DNA of 64,000 nt, from assembly GCA_009993635.1 (NCBI GenBank), contig JAACTC010000005.1, forward strand, positions 124,001-188,000. Direction: 5' to 3'. This DNA is from Erythrobacter sp. Lineage in GTDB: Bacteria; Pseudomonadota; Alphaproteobacteria; Sphingomonadales; Sphingomonadaceae. Within the stretch, counting starts at the first letter, position 1. Each line of letters begins with the position of its first letter. A program made the position numbers and the translations under genes. The notes under the pieces are model-generated. The model made no database searches, was not told the DNA's origin, and was given only the letters and a program-made list of their open reading frames with translations. Positions 35,926-52,024 of the stretch are shown here, one piece after another.

Positions 35926-37152
35926 TCAAGAGCGGTAATCCGCGTTGATGTCGATGTATCCGTGCGTCAGGTCGCAGGTCCAAATGGTGGCGCGGCCATC
36001 GCCAAGGCCGATGTCGACCGCGATGTCGATATCCTGACCCGCGAGGTGCTTTGCCACCGGTGCCTCGTCGTAATCGGCTACTGGCTGCCCGTCGCGCGCG
36101 GCCCAGTGGCCGCCGAAACCGATCGACAACCGGTCGCGGTCCGCGGGTTCGCCCGCCTTGCCCACCGCCATCACGACGCGGCCCCAGTTCGCATCGCCGC
36201 CCGCAATCGCCGTCTTCACCAACGGCGAATTGCCGATGGCGAGGCCGATGCGGCGCGCGCTCTCGTCACTCACCGCGCCGCTCACCGAAATAGAGATGAA
36301 TTTCTGCGCGCCTTCCCCGTCCCGCACCACCAGTTGCGCGAGGCTGCGGCAGACATCTTCCAGCGCGGCGGCAAAGGCATCCGCGCCGGGATCGTCGACA
36401 CTGGCTATCGGCGCATGGCCCGCCTTGCCGGTGGCGCACACCAGCACGGTGTCGCTGGTAGAGGTGTCGCCATCCACCGTGATGCAGGAGAATGTGCGGG
36501 TGTTGATATCGCTCAGCAGCGTTTGCAGGAACACAGGCTCCACCGCGGCGTCGGTGAAGATGTAACCGAGCATTGTCGCCATATCGGGCGCGATCATGCC
36601 CGAACCCTTGATGATGCCGCCCAGTTCGATGCGTGTATCGCCCACCATCGCGCTTGCGTGCGCGCCCTTGGCGAAAGTGTCGGTCGTGCCGATGGTGTCG
36701 GCGGCCTCTTCCCACCCGCATGGCTCGGCCATGAGCGCCGCTTCAACCCCATCGCGCGCCTTGTCCTTTGGCAGCGGCACGCCGATCACCCCGGTGGAGG
36801 AGACCAGCACCTGCTCCTTCGAGCACGCCAGATGTCCCGCAACCTGCGCCATGATCTGCTCCACCGCCTCGCGCCCGCGGTAGCCGGTGAACGCGTTGGA
36901 ATTGCCCGCGTTGACGATGATCGCGCGCGCCGTTCCGCCAGCCACGCTTTCGCGCCCGATCTTGACCTCGCTCGAACAGCAGACGTTTTTCGTAAACACG
37001 CCTGCCACGCTGGTACCTTCGGCCAGTTCGATGAAGGTCAGGTCGGCGCGATCCCATTCCTTGTACCGCGCCCGCGCCACGCGCACCGTCACGCCGTCGA
37101 TCGGCGGTATCTCGGGAAAGGGCAGGGCGAGGGGAGAGCGTGCGAGGTCCAT
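35926..37152 (-). CDS. argJ: bifunctional ornithine/glutamate N-acetyltransferase ArgJ
   Basis: A 408-residue ArgJ, which moves acetyl from N-acetylornithine to glutamate and so runs the cyclic arginine pathway. The self-cleavage site is in APDMATMLGYIFTD, where the Thr after Ala becomes the nucleophile. The oxyanion pair is in SSTGVIGVPLP, and the protein ends GYIDINADYRS, close to the family's usual ending. Start at 37152 is chosen from the homologous beginning (LPFPEIPPIDGVTVRVA nearby); a longer reading to 37287 adds 45 unlikely residues. Confidence 0.94.
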   Translation of the reverse strand: MDLARSPLALPFPEIPPIDGVTVRVARARYKEWDRADLTFIELAEGTSVAGVFTKNVCCSSEVKIGRESVAGGTARAIIVNAGNSNAFTGYRGREAVEQIMAQVAGHLACSKEQVLVSSTGVIGVPLPKDKARDGVEAALMAEPCGWEEAADTIGTTDTFAKGAHASAMVGDTRIELGGIIKGSGMIAPDMATMLGYIFTDAAVEPVFLQTLLSDINTRTFSCITVDGDTSTSDTVLVCATGKAGHAPIASVDDPGADAFAAALEDVCRSLAQLVVRDGEGAQKFISISVSGAVSDESARRIGLAIGNSPLVKTAIAGGDANWGRVVMAVGKAGEPADRDRLSIGFGGHWAARDGQPVADYDEAPVAKHLAGQDIDIAVDIGLGDGRATIWTCDLTHGYIDINADYRS

Positions 37153-37316
37153 GTTGTCGCGGGTAGGTTTGCGGAACAGGTGAGGCAAGCGGGTTTCGCC
37201 AGCGCCGACACGAGAAGGACGGGAAGCTGGATCACGCCAGGCGAATGCACGCCAGTCTGTTGATCGATAAGCAGTGGGCACCACCAAGCGGCTGGACGTT
37301 GCGATCCGCAGCCACT

Positions 37317-37595
37317 ATGTTCGCGCGCATGCTTCGGCTTCTGCTTACATGCCTTGCCTTCCTGACCGGCCTCGTTGCCGTCGGCACGCCGGCGCATGCG
37401 CTCTACGCCGAAAGCGCGGTGAGCCGCTCCACAGCGGAAAATTGCCAGGAAGAAAGCGACGATGCGCGGTGCGTCTGCCAGACGCGCCTCCGCCTGCGCG
37501 ACTGGCGGTTCGTGGTCGAGCGCAAATGCGTGCTGCGCGACCCGATCATTTACGTGCCCACCGTCTACATCGGGTCCGATCGCGCTTTCGAATAG
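37317..37595 (+). CDS. small secreted Cys-containing hypothetical protein
   Basis: A 92-residue protein with a signal peptide over about residues 1-28 (LLLTCLAFLTGLVAVGTPAHA). The mature part has four Cys, two of them close together in CVCQTR and a later one in ERKCVLRD, which could pair in the periplasm. It ends in VPTVYIGSDRAFE. I do not recognise the family. ATG 37317 and 37329 are both possible. It lies between divergent argJ and secA, 118 bp before secA. Confidence 0.55.
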   Translation: MFARMLRLLLTCLAFLTGLVAVGTPAHALYAESAVSRSTAENCQEESDDARCVCQTRLRLRDWRFVVERKCVLRDPIIYVPTVYIGSDRAFE

Positions 37596-37712
37596 CGCAC
37601 GCTTCGGCACTTTCTCCCTGCCCATCGGCGGGGTTTTCCCATTCCTATTCGCGGTACCGCCGGCCCACAGGGCCGCGGCTCGCATTCCCCATATCCAAGG
37701 TTCTCCACGCCC

Positions 37713-40556
<2,844 letters not shown>

Positions 40557-41291
40557 CCGCGCTGCTCTATGCGTCGGTCGGCTTTGGCGGCGGATCGACG
40601 TACAGCGCGCTGCTGGCGCTTTCGGGCATGGACTACCGGCTGCTGCCGGTGGTCTCCCTGCTGTGCAACCTGGCCGTGGTCAGTGGCGGATCGATCCGTT
40701 TCGCGCGCGCCGGGATCACGCCGTGGCGCGGCGCGCTGGCACTTACCGCGATTGCCGCGCCCGCCGCGCTGCTCGGCGGGCTTACCCCGATAGGCGAGCG
40801 CACCTTCCTGATGCTGCTGGGCGCGAGCCTGTGCCTGGCGGGCGCACTGCTGCTGCTCCCACAGCGGGAGAGGGATGAGCGTGGCGGCAAACGAGGTGGC
40901 CGTGCAATGCTGCTCGCTGCCGCGCCGCTCGGCTATCTGGCCGGGCTGGTGGGCATCGGCGGCGGCATCTTCCTCGCGCCGTTGCTGCACCTGACGCGCT
41001 GGAACACCCCGCGCGCCATCGCCGCGACCGCGAGCCTATTCATCCTTGTCAACTCGCTGTTCGGCCTTACCGGGCAGCTGGCCAAGAACGGCTTCGGCAT
41101 GCTCGGCGCGGCGGCGAACACCGGCCTGCCGCTCATGCTGGCGGTGGTGATCGGCGGCCAGATCGGCAGCCTGTTCGCGGTCCGCCTGTTCAAGCCGCAG
41201 CTGATCCGCTGGCTGACCGCTGCATTGACGCTGTTTGTGGGGGCGCGGCTGTTGCTCGGCGTCTGACGGTCGCGGCCTGTAGCGGGCGGAG

Positions 41292-41309
41292 ACCTGACAC
41301 ACCTGACAC
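41292..41309. repeat. tandem 9-bp direct repeat in a gene-free 250 bp
   Basis: ACCTGACAC occurs twice in direct succession, followed by AGTGTT, which makes a small ACAC-A-GTGT inverted repeat. The surrounding 41267-41516, between the permease and tRNA-Asn, shows no other gene-like signal. Confidence 0.4.
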
Positions 41310-41516
41310 AGTGTTCTGGCGGAGAAAAACCGTCCGGTCGCAGCACGCTGCCCGCAAGGCTTTTCGACAGCGGGGTGGACGCGCACCATCATCGGCGGAC
41401 GTAGCGCGCGGCGCCGGAGTAGGAAAACGGGTTCGCGGCGATGTCGAAACACGACACCCGACGGCGCGGCCGAACGTCTATGGCGCGCTAAGGCGTTTCA
41501 GCGATGGTGTTGAAAA

Positions 41517-41591
41517 TGGCTCCCCGAGTTGGATTCGAACCAACGACCAAGTGATTAACAGTCACCTACTCTACCGCTGAGCTATCGGGGA
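41517..41591 (-). tRNA. tRNA-Asn (anticodon GTT)
   Basis: A complete 75-nt cloverleaf on the minus strand. The acceptor stem TCCCCGA pairs with TCGGGGA, the anticodon loop is CTGTTAA with anticodon GTT, the T loop is TTCGAAT on a GTTGG/CCAAC stem, the discriminator is G and CCA is encoded. Confidence 0.97.
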
Positions 41592-41677
41592 GCAGCCATA
41601 TCGGCAGGCCCGCGCCTATATGGGGGTGCTTTGGATTACGCAAGCCCCCCAGGCCAAATCGAGCGACGAAAACCGGA

Positions 41678-42466
41678 TCAGACCACGAATTGTTCGGCTA
41701 CGATCCGGTCGTCGAGCGAATGGCCCTTGTCGAACAGCAGTGTCAGCTGGGAATCGCGCGCAATTTCGACGTGAACTTCCGCCACGTCGCGCACTTCCTT
41801 CTGGTCGGCGACCGCCGCCACGGGACGCTTGGACGGTTCGTTGATGCGAAAGGTCACCTTCGCGCGGTCTGGCAGGATCGCACCGCGCCAGCGGCGCGGC
41901 CGGAACGCGCTGATCGGGGTGAGCGCCAGCAGTTGCGAATCGAGCGGCAGGATCGGGCCGTTGGCGGACAGGTTGTAGGCGGTGGAGCCCGCAGGCGTCG
42001 CCACCAGTACGCCGTCCGCGACCAGTTCTTCGATCCGCGTCTTGCCGTCCACCATGATCTCGATCTTGGCGGTCTGGCGGGTTTCGCGCAGCAGCGAGAC
42101 TTCGTTCAGCGCACATTCGACGCGGGTTTCGCCATCCTGCGTGATCGCTTCCATGCGCAGCGGCGATACGCCCACCGGGCGGCTGCGATTGACCCGGTCG
42201 ATCAGCGTGCCCTTGGGCCGGTGCTTGTTCATCAGGAAGCCCATCGTGCCGCGGTTGACGCCATATACCGGCAGGATGCGCCCGGTATCGAGCATCGCGT
42301 GCAGCGTTTGCAGCATGAACCCGTCGCCGCCCAGCGCGACGACCGCATCGGCCTCGCTCTGGTCCACCCACTCGTGCGAATCCCGCAGCGCGCCGGTAGC
42401 CTCCTGCGCAAGGGCACTCTCGGAAATCGCGAGCGCGAGCCGTTCGTAAGGCGGGTGGCCGGTCAT
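41678..42466 (-). CDS. nadK: NAD kinase
   Basis: A 262-residue NAD kinase, which makes NADP from NAD and ATP or polyphosphate. The GGDG motif is in ADAVVALGGDGFMLQTL (about residues 40-56), NRGTMGFLMN follows at about 70-80, and the conserved NEVSL and TPAGSTAYNLSANGPILPL segments lie further on. Length and motif order are normal. It is divergent from the EAL gene, 130 bp away. Confidence 0.95.
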   Translation of the reverse strand: MTGHPPYERLALAISESALAQEATGALRDSHEWVDQSEADAVVALGGDGFMLQTLHAMLDTGRILPVYGVNRGTMGFLMNKHRPKGTLIDRVNRSRPVGVSPLRMEAITQDGETRVECALNEVSLLRETRQTAKIEIMVDGKTRIEELVADGVLVATPAGSTAYNLSANGPILPLDSQLLALTPISAFRPRRWRGAILPDRAKVTFRINEPSKRPVAAVADQKEVRDVAEVHVEIARDSQLTLLFDKGHSLDDRIVAEQFVV

Positions 42467-42596
42467 GCAGGTCCTCTCTCGGCTTGTGTGCCCTGCCTAT
42501 GGAGCGCGGGCACGCTTGGCAATCCAAGCGTGCGCCCGGCATTGCAAGAAGGTGGGGCAAGACGGCGGGGCAGGACGGGGGGCAAGGAGGCGGTGC

Positions 42597-43936
42597 ATGG
42601 CGGCGCGGCGCAGGCTTCCCCAAAGGCGAATGGATTGCGATACGGGGTGGATGGAATCGCCAGCAACCGCCGACCACCTGACCGGGCTTGCCGATGCCGC
42701 ACAGGCGCGCACCATGCTGGAACACTGGCTTGAGAAGAGCGACGCGCGCGTACACGCCCTGCTGCTGGTGCTGGGGCGGTTCGACAGCGTGAATCTGGCC
42801 CACGGATCGGTCGCGGGCGATTTCGTGCTGACCGAGGTCGCGCGGCGGATCACCCATTTCGGGCAGGACGAATTCGTCGACGGCGAATGGTTCGCCGCCA
42901 GGCTGGAAGGCGGCAAGTTCCTGCTGACGACGCGCGAAGAGTGCAGCCGCGAACGCTGGCAGTTCCTGGCCGAGGCGCTGGCCGATGCAATCGCGCAGCC
43001 GCTGGCGGGGGCAAATGCCGGGATGCCGCAGCTGTGGCCGCACATCGCGCTGATCCGCGCGCTGGCAGGCGACGACCCGGCGGGAATGCTCGGCCGGCTT
43101 GGCGATGCGCAGATCGCGCTGAAGGGAGAGGCGGGGCGCAGGATCGCATGGATCGACCGCGACGAAACGCCGGTGGGAATGGAATCCGCGCAGATCGAGG
43201 CGGAGCTGCGGCGCGCGCTGGAACAGGGCGCGGTATCGCTGCGCTTCCAGCCCCAGTTCTCGCTCGCCGATGATAGCATGATCGGGGCGGAGGCGCTGGT
43301 GCGGTGGGAACAGCCCCTGCTCGGATCGGTCGGCGGGGAGGCCCTGCTCAGGATCGCGGCGCGCGCGGACCTGACCACCCAGCTCACCCGGCGGGTGGTG
43401 GGCGCCGCGCTGAAGGCGACGCTTGCCTGGCCCGCGGGGCTCAAATGCTCGATCAACGTCACTGCGGCCGATCTGGCGGTGGCGCGGTTCCCGCAGGAGA
43501 TGCTGGACATGACGGGCGACCTTGGGGTCGACCCCGCGCGGCTGACGCTGGAGATCACGGAGCAGGCGCTGCTGGGAGATCTGGACCTTGCGGCACGCTC
43601 TCTGGGCCTGCTGCGCGATGCGGGAATGCGGATCGCGCTCGACGATTTCGGCGCGGGCTTCTGCAATTTCGGCTATCTGAAATATCTGCCGCTCGACTGC
43701 ATCAAGCTCGATCGCATCATGCTCGACGGGGTGGCCGAGAACCCGCGCGACCGTGCGGTGCTGCGCGCGGTGGTGGCGATGGCGCAGGCGCTCGGCCTCG
43801 AAATCCTGGCCGAGGGTGTGGAAAACGAGGCGCAGCGGCGGATCGCCGCCGAAGAGGGCTGCACCGCCTACCAGGGCTTCCTGCGCGCCAAACCGCTGAC
43901 GCAGGAGGATTTCCTGCAGATGGCGGGCGACTTCGC

Positions 43937-43940
<4 letters not shown>
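42597..43940 (+). CDS. c-di-GMP phosphodiesterase (degenerate GGDEF plus EAL)
   Basis: A 447-residue protein with a GGDEF-like domain (about residues 20-165) and an EAL domain (about 195-445). The GGDEF signature is broken: the active-site loop reads ARLEGGKFLL, so no cyclase activity is expected. The EAL domain looks active: GAEALVRW, SINVTAADL, LEITEQA, LDDFGAGFCNF, IKLDR and LAEGVEN supply the Glu, Asn, paired Asp, Lys and Glu used for metal and c-di-GMP. Start chosen at 42597 because AAGGAGG is at 42584-42590; a longer reading from 42465 has none. No membrane segment is seen, so it is cytoplasmic. Its stop overlaps the mfd stop. Confidence 0.88.
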
Positions 43941-47443
<3,503 letters not shown>

Positions 47444-47493
47444 TGGTGGTTAAGTCGCTCCGGGCTGCGCACGTTCCGCGCACACGAAATTTA

Positions 47494-47519
47494 CCCCCTG
47501 CCCGGATCGGGAAGGGGGG
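47494..47519 (-). terminator. probable terminator of sdhE
   Basis: On the minus strand CCCCCCTTCCCG folds back on CGGGCAGGGGG around a three-base loop with a small internal mismatch, and TAAATTT follows. It lies 22 bp after the sdhE stop, just upstream of mfd. Confidence 0.5.
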
Positions 47520-47541
47520 AATGGGGTCGTCGCAACAGCGC

Positions 47542-47817
47542 CTAGCGCGGAATGTCGACGTAATCGAGCTTTTGCATCGTCTCGATCCGCGCGCCCTGCA
47601 TTTCTCCGGGCACGGGCTGGGTCTTGAGCGCCCAGGCCATGATCTCGACATCGTCGTAATCGAGCAGCCGTTCGAACCAGACCAGATCGTCTTCATCCCA
47701 CTGCGCGTGGTAGCGATCGAAATAGCCGCCGATCATGTAATCGGCCTCTCGCGTGCCGCGATGCCAGGCGCGGAACTTGGCACGGGCGATGCGGGCTTCG
47801 AATGTGGGATCGGACAT
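47542..47817 (-). CDS. sdhE: succinate dehydrogenase assembly factor SdhE
   Basis: A 91-residue SdhE/Sdh5 protein, which helps attach FAD covalently to the flavoprotein subunit of succinate dehydrogenase. The family signature is RAWHRGTREADYMIGGYFD (about residues 17-35), containing the conserved RG pair, followed by acidic, aromatic DLVWFERLLDYDD. ATG 47817 gives the normal 80-95 residue length; a longer reading to 48045 runs into recG territory. It is divergent from recG, the usual alphaproteobacterial arrangement. Confidence 0.9.
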   Translation of the reverse strand: MSDPTFEARIARAKFRAWHRGTREADYMIGGYFDRYHAQWDEDDLVWFERLLDYDDVEIMAWALKTQPVPGEMQGARIETMQKLDYVDIPR

Positions 47818-47947
47818 GGGGCGTGAGGTAGGCCCGGCGTCGTCGATTCTCAACTCGTGATTGCGATGCGGCAATCCACAGCGACACGCGCTGGATGGCT
47901 TTGCTCCGCTCGCAATGACGCGCCAGCTACGCCATATCGATTCTCCC

Positions 47948-50008
47948 ATGCGGCCCGAAATCCTCAATCCCCTGTTCGCGGAAGTCGATACTCTCGATGG
48001 TGTCGGCCCCAAGCTGCGCAAACCGCTGGAAAAGCTGCGCTGCACGCGGGTGCGCGACGTGGCTTACCACTGGCCGGAGCGGTTCGTGACGCGTCGCCCG
48101 GTCGATACGCTGGACGATGCGGGCGAGGGTGAGCAGATCATCATCGCGCTGACCGTGACGGAGCATCGTGCGGGCGCATCTCGCCGCGCGCCCTTCCGCG
48201 CACTGGCGAGCGATTCGGCGGGCAATATCCTTGCCCTGACGTTCTTCGGCCGGTCCAGCTTCACCGCGAAGAAGGAACTGCCCGTCGGCGAGAAACGGCG
48301 GGTTGCGGGCAAGCTGGAACGCTATGGCGACATGTTGCAGATGGTCCACCCGGACCATGTGCTGAAGATGGAGGACGCCGCGCTCGGCCAGATGCGCGAA
48401 CCGGTCTACAGCCTCGCGGAAGGGCTTACCCAGCCGCGCATGGCGAGCCTCGCGGCACAGGCGCTCGACAAGCTGCCCGCGCTCCCCGAATGGATCGAGC
48501 CCGGCCTGCTGGCGAAAGAGAAATGGCCCGATTGGCGTGAGGCCCTGCGCAGCGTGCATGCGCGCGACGACGAGGCGGCGAAGGATCGGCTCGCCTATGA
48601 CGAACTGCTCGCCAATGCGCTGGCGCTGCAATTGGTGCGCGCCGATAATCGCCGCAAGCGGGGCAGGGCGCTGGCAGGCGACGGCAGCCTGCGCGGCAAG
48701 CTGCAACTGCCATTCCCGCTGACCGGTGCGCAGCAGCGATCGATCGCCGAAATCGAGGGCGATCTGGCGCAGGACGCGCCGATGCTGCGGCTGCTGCAGG
48801 GCGATGTGGGCGCGGGCAAGACTGTGGTCGCGCTGCACGCCATGCTGGTGGCGGTGGAGGCGGGCGCGCAGGCGGCGCTGCTCGCGCCGACCGAAATCCT
48901 CGCCCGCCAGCATTTCGAAACGCTGAAGGCGATGGCGCGGCCCACCGGGGTGGAGGTTGCCCTGTTGACCGGACGCGACAAGGGGAAGCCACGCGAAAGC
49001 ATCCTGATGGGGCTGATGGATGGCAGCATCCAGATCGTGGTCGGCACCCACGCAATCTTTCAGGAAGCGGTGCAGTACCGCGACCTCGGGCTGGTGGTGG
49101 TGGACGAACAGCACCGCTTCGGCGTTTCTCAGCGTCTCCAGATGGCGGGCAAGGGCAAGCGCCCGCCGCACACGCTTTCGATGACGGCAACCCCGATTCC
49201 GCGCACGCTGACACTGGCGAACTACGGCGAGATGGAGGTCAGCCGGCTCGACGAGCTACCGCCCGGCAGGCAGGCGATCGACACCCGGGTGGTGGGCATG
49301 GATCGGCTGCCCGAAGTGGTGGAAGCGGTCGGGCGGCATCTTGCCAGCGGGCAGCAGGCCTATTGGGTCTGCCCGATGGTACGCGATGAGGAGGGCATGG
49401 AAAAGGCCGCGGCTGAGCAGAGGTTTGCCGCACTCAAGGCCCGGTTCGATGACGATGTGGTGCTGGTACACGGCCAGCTCGAACCGGCGCTGAAAGATGC
49501 CGCGATGGCACGATTCGCTGCGGGCGATGCAAGGCTGCTGGTCGCAACCACCGTGATCGAGGTTGGCGTGGATGTCCCTGCTTCGACCCTGATCGTGATC
49601 GAGCAGGCAGAGAGCTTCGGCCTCGCTCAGCTGCACCAGCTGCGCGGCCGGGTGGGGCGGGGGAGCGAGAAGTCGGTGTGCCTGCTGCTGCGCGGCAACC
49701 AGCTGTCCGAAACCGGGCAGCGGCGGCTTGCCCTGATGCGTGAGACGCAGGACGGGTTTCGCATTGCGGAGGAAGATCTGGAGCTGCGCGGTGGGGGCGA
49801 ACTGCTGGGCACGCGGCAGTCCGGCGATACGCCGTTCCGCATTGCCACGCTGGAGCAGATGCAGCGCCTGCTCGATCCCGCGACCGACGATGCGCGGCTG
49901 CTGATGGAGCGCGATTCCGGGCTGGAAGGCGAACGCGGCGAGGCCGCGCGCATCCTGCTCTACCTGCACGAACGCGACATGGGCGTGCGCACTCTGCGGG
50001 GTGGGTGA
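47948..50008 (+). CDS. recG: ATP-dependent DNA helicase RecG
   Basis: A 686-residue RecG, which reverses stalled forks and branch-migrates junctions. The wedge domain is N-terminal (to about residue 250), starting with TLDGVGPKLRKPLEKL. The helicase has Walker A GDVGAGKTVVALHAML (about 290-305), LVVVDEQHRFGV, SMTATPIPRTL, ATTVIEVGVDVP and LHQLRGRVGRG. ATG 47948 is chosen because homology begins MRPEILNPL; the reading frame upstream to 47861 does not look coding. Divergent from sdhE. Confidence 0.96.
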   Translation: MRPEILNPLFAEVDTLDGVGPKLRKPLEKLRCTRVRDVAYHWPERFVTRRPVDTLDDAGEGEQIIIALTVTEHRAGASRRAPFRALASDSAGNILALTFFGRSSFTAKKELPVGEKRRVAGKLERYGDMLQMVHPDHVLKMEDAALGQMREPVYSLAEGLTQPRMASLAAQALDKLPALPEWIEPGLLAKEKWPDWREALRSVHARDDEAAKDRLAYDELLANALALQLVRADNRRKRGRALAGDGSLRGKLQLPFPLTGAQQRSIAEIEGDLAQDAPMLRLLQGDVGAGKTVVALHAMLVAVEAGAQAALLAPTEILARQHFETLKAMARPTGVEVALLTGRDKGKPRESILMGLMDGSIQIVVGTHAIFQEAVQYRDLGLVVVDEQHRFGVSQRLQMAGKGKRPPHTLSMTATPIPRTLTLANYGEMEVSRLDELPPGRQAIDTRVVGMDRLPEVVEAVGRHLASGQQAYWVCPMVRDEEGMEKAAAEQRFAALKARFDDDVVLVHGQLEPALKDAAMARFAAGDARLLVATTVIEVGVDVPASTLIVIEQAESFGLAQLHQLRGRVGRGSEKSVCLLLRGNQLSETGQRRLALMRETQDGFRIAEEDLELRGGGELLGTRQSGDTPFRIATLEQMQRLLDPATDDARLLMERDSGLEGERGEAARILLYLHERDMGVRTLRGG

Positions 50009-50013
50009 GACAT

Positions 50014-50116
50014 TTCTCCCCTCCCCACGGGGAGGGGTTCGGGTTCGGGGCTCGGCGCCTGACATGCCAGCGCCGGACACCCCCAACCGACCTCCCCCTC
50101 GAGGGGGAGGAGATTT
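50014..50116. repeat. composite palindromic intergenic element
   Basis: Two GC hairpins face each other. The left is CCCCTCCCC (50018-50026) with GGGGAGGGG (50029-50037); the right is a perfect 20-bp palindrome (50091-50110). Beyond each hairpin the left and right arms remain about three-quarters complementary, so the whole 103 bp folds into one long imperfect palindrome centred on GGCGC/GCGCC. AGATTTTT after the right hairpin lets it also end recG transcripts. The layout resembles a REP doublet. Confidence 0.75.
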
Positions 50117-50120
50117 TTGG

Positions 50121-50585
50121 CTAGCCCTTCAGCCTCCCAGCCAGCGCCTGCGCCGCCGCGTCGACATCTTCCCAGGTCGCCTCGAACTGCTCCTCCCCAT
50201 CGTAATACGGATCGGCAATCGCCGCGCCTTCGCGGCCGGGCACGAGGTCCATCAGCAGTGAAACGTGCGTGGTCGAGCCTGCGGGGCGCAGCGCCTCGAT
50301 GTTCTTCAGGTTCTGGTGATCCATCGCGAAGATATGCGTGAAGCGGTCGAAGTCCTGGGCACTCAGCTGGCGGCCGGCATAGCCGGAAATATCGATCCCA
50401 TGGTTCGCCGCCTCTTCCACGCTGCGCGGATCGGGCGGGCTGCCGATATGATAGCCTGCGGTGCCCGCGCTATCGATCTCTACATCGATCCCCGCGTCCT
50501 GCGCTGCCTTGCGGAACGCGGCCTCGGCCAGCGGGGAGCGGCAGATATTGCCAAGGCAGACGAACAGGACGGCGGGTGTTTCCAT
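50121..50585 (-). CDS. low-molecular-weight protein-tyrosine phosphatase
   Basis: A 154-residue LMW protein-tyrosine phosphatase. The P-loop is CLGNICRS, with nucleophile Cys10 and Arg16; the general acid Asp is in IADPYYDG (about residue 123). Substrates may be phosphotyrosine proteins or small phosphates. No tyrosine kinase or polysaccharide export genes are beside it. A 103-bp palindromic element separates it from recG. Confidence 0.93.
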   Translation of the reverse strand: METPAVLFVCLGNICRSPLAEAAFRKAAQDAGIDVEIDSAGTAGYHIGSPPDPRSVEEAANHGIDISGYAGRQLSAQDFDRFTHIFAMDHQNLKNIEALRPAGSTTHVSLLMDLVPGREGAAIADPYYDGEEQFEATWEDVDAAAQALAGRLKG

Positions 50586-50670
50586 CGCTCAGGGGTACTG
50601 GAAGCACGTGGCCGCGCGCAATAGGCTTGGGCGCTGGCTCATACTATCGTCACGAGAGAAAACGCATCCT

Positions 50671-52020
50671 CTAGGAGGAAGTGGGGGACGTCCGCTCCAG
50701 CACATCGCGCACGATGGCGTGGATGTTGACCACTGCGCCAATCCGCGCGCCGAGCAGCGCGGTGCCACTGACCTTGCGCTGGACGAACAGCGTTTCGGCG
50801 GGGGGAATGTGCCAGATCGCCTTGTCCTGCGCGATGGCCATGCCCTCGTCGCGCAAGACGGGCACGAAGGCGCGGTCGCCGAAATCGAACGGCGCGTCCC
50901 TGGCCATTTCGCCAAGGATGATCGCGATCATCCGGTCGATCGCGTCGCCGTGCTTCTCCAGCACCGCGGGCGACATGAACTGGGCGTCGATCGCGGCCTG
51001 CCGTACCCCGGCATGGTCGCGGTCCAGCCCGGCTTTCAGCAGGGTGCGATAGGATTGCCGTACCTGCGCGTCGACCTCGCGCGTCGCCCCGAAATCGAGC
51101 AGCACGATCTTGTTGTCCGCCTCGCGATAGCGATAGTTGGCGAAATTGGGGTCAGTCTGCATCAGGCCCCATTCGAACAGCTCGCGCGCGACCAGCTCGA
51201 TTACCTCTGCAAACACGCTGTCGCGCACATCCTGCGGCTGATCGCCCAATTGTTCGACCCGGCGGCCTTCCTCGAAACTCATCGCAAGGATGCGGTCGCG
51301 GGTCAGCTCTTCGTCAAGTGTGGGGACCACGAACGCCTCGTGTCCGGCGAGCAGTTCGGCATACCGCTGCATCATCCGGCCCTCGCGGCGGTAGTCGGCC
51401 TCTTCGTGAAGCTGCTCCTTCGCGGCGACCAGCAGTGGCGCGATGTCGAGTTCCTTGGGCAGCATTCCCGTTACCCGCAGCAGCGTAGCGACATTGTCGA
51501 CATCGGAATCGATGCTCTGCTTCACGCCGGGGTACTGGACCTTGATCGCCAGCGTGCGCCCGTCGCGGGTCAGAGCGCGGTGGACCTGCCCGATGCTGGC
51601 TGCGGCGATGGGGCGTGGCTCGAACCGGCGGAAGTTCTTGCGCCAGTCCTTGCCCCATTCCTCCGCCAGCACCCTGTCGAGCTGGCGCGGGGGCATGAAA
51701 TCGGCATTGTCGCGCAGCTTGGCGAGAATTTCGGACAGCTCGGGGGGCAGGGCATCGCCTGCATCCATCGAGAGCATCTGCCCCATCTTCATCGCCGCAC
51801 CGCGCAGGTGCGACAGGCGCTCCGTCAACCGCCCGATATTGCCGGGCGTGAGGACCAGTTCGTTGATGCGTGGCCGCTCGCCCGCAGCAATGCGGCGCGT
51901 GCCTTCGGCCAGCATCCCGCCGGCAACGCCGCCGGCCAGCCGCCCGAAGCCGCTCAACCGGCCGAGCCGGGAGGAGGGAACGGCGCGATGCCGCCCCTTG
52001 TCGTCATCCTCCCGCGCCAT
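50671..52020 (-). CDS. ABC1/UbiB-like atypical kinase
   Basis: A 449-residue member of the ABC1/AarF/UbiB family of atypical kinases linked to quinone synthesis and lipid metabolism. The family-defining KxGQ motif is MKMGQMLSM (about residue 78-86); AAASIGQVHRA replaces the usual glycine loop with the Ala-rich form; IKVQYPGV holds the Lys, and DPNFANYRY and LLDFGATREV the catalytic and metal residues. No terminal membrane helices of the UbiB kind are evident, so it is more like the shorter AarF-type proteins. It is not next to ubiquinone genes. It ends 5 bp from the Pmp3-like gene. Confidence 0.88.
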   Translation of the reverse strand: MAREDDDKGRHRAVPSSRLGRLSGFGRLAGGVAGGMLAEGTRRIAAGERPRINELVLTPGNIGRLTERLSHLRGAAMKMGQMLSMDAGDALPPELSEILAKLRDNADFMPPRQLDRVLAEEWGKDWRKNFRRFEPRPIAAASIGQVHRALTRDGRTLAIKVQYPGVKQSIDSDVDNVATLLRVTGMLPKELDIAPLLVAAKEQLHEEADYRREGRMMQRYAELLAGHEAFVVPTLDEELTRDRILAMSFEEGRRVEQLGDQPQDVRDSVFAEVIELVARELFEWGLMQTDPNFANYRYREADNKIVLLDFGATREVDAQVRQSYRTLLKAGLDRDHAGVRQAAIDAQFMSPAVLEKHGDAIDRMIAIILGEMARDAPFDFGDRAFVPVLRDEGMAIAQDKAIWHIPPAETLFVQRKVSGTALLGARIGAVVNIHAIVRDVLERTSPTSS

Positions 52021-52024
52021 GGAA

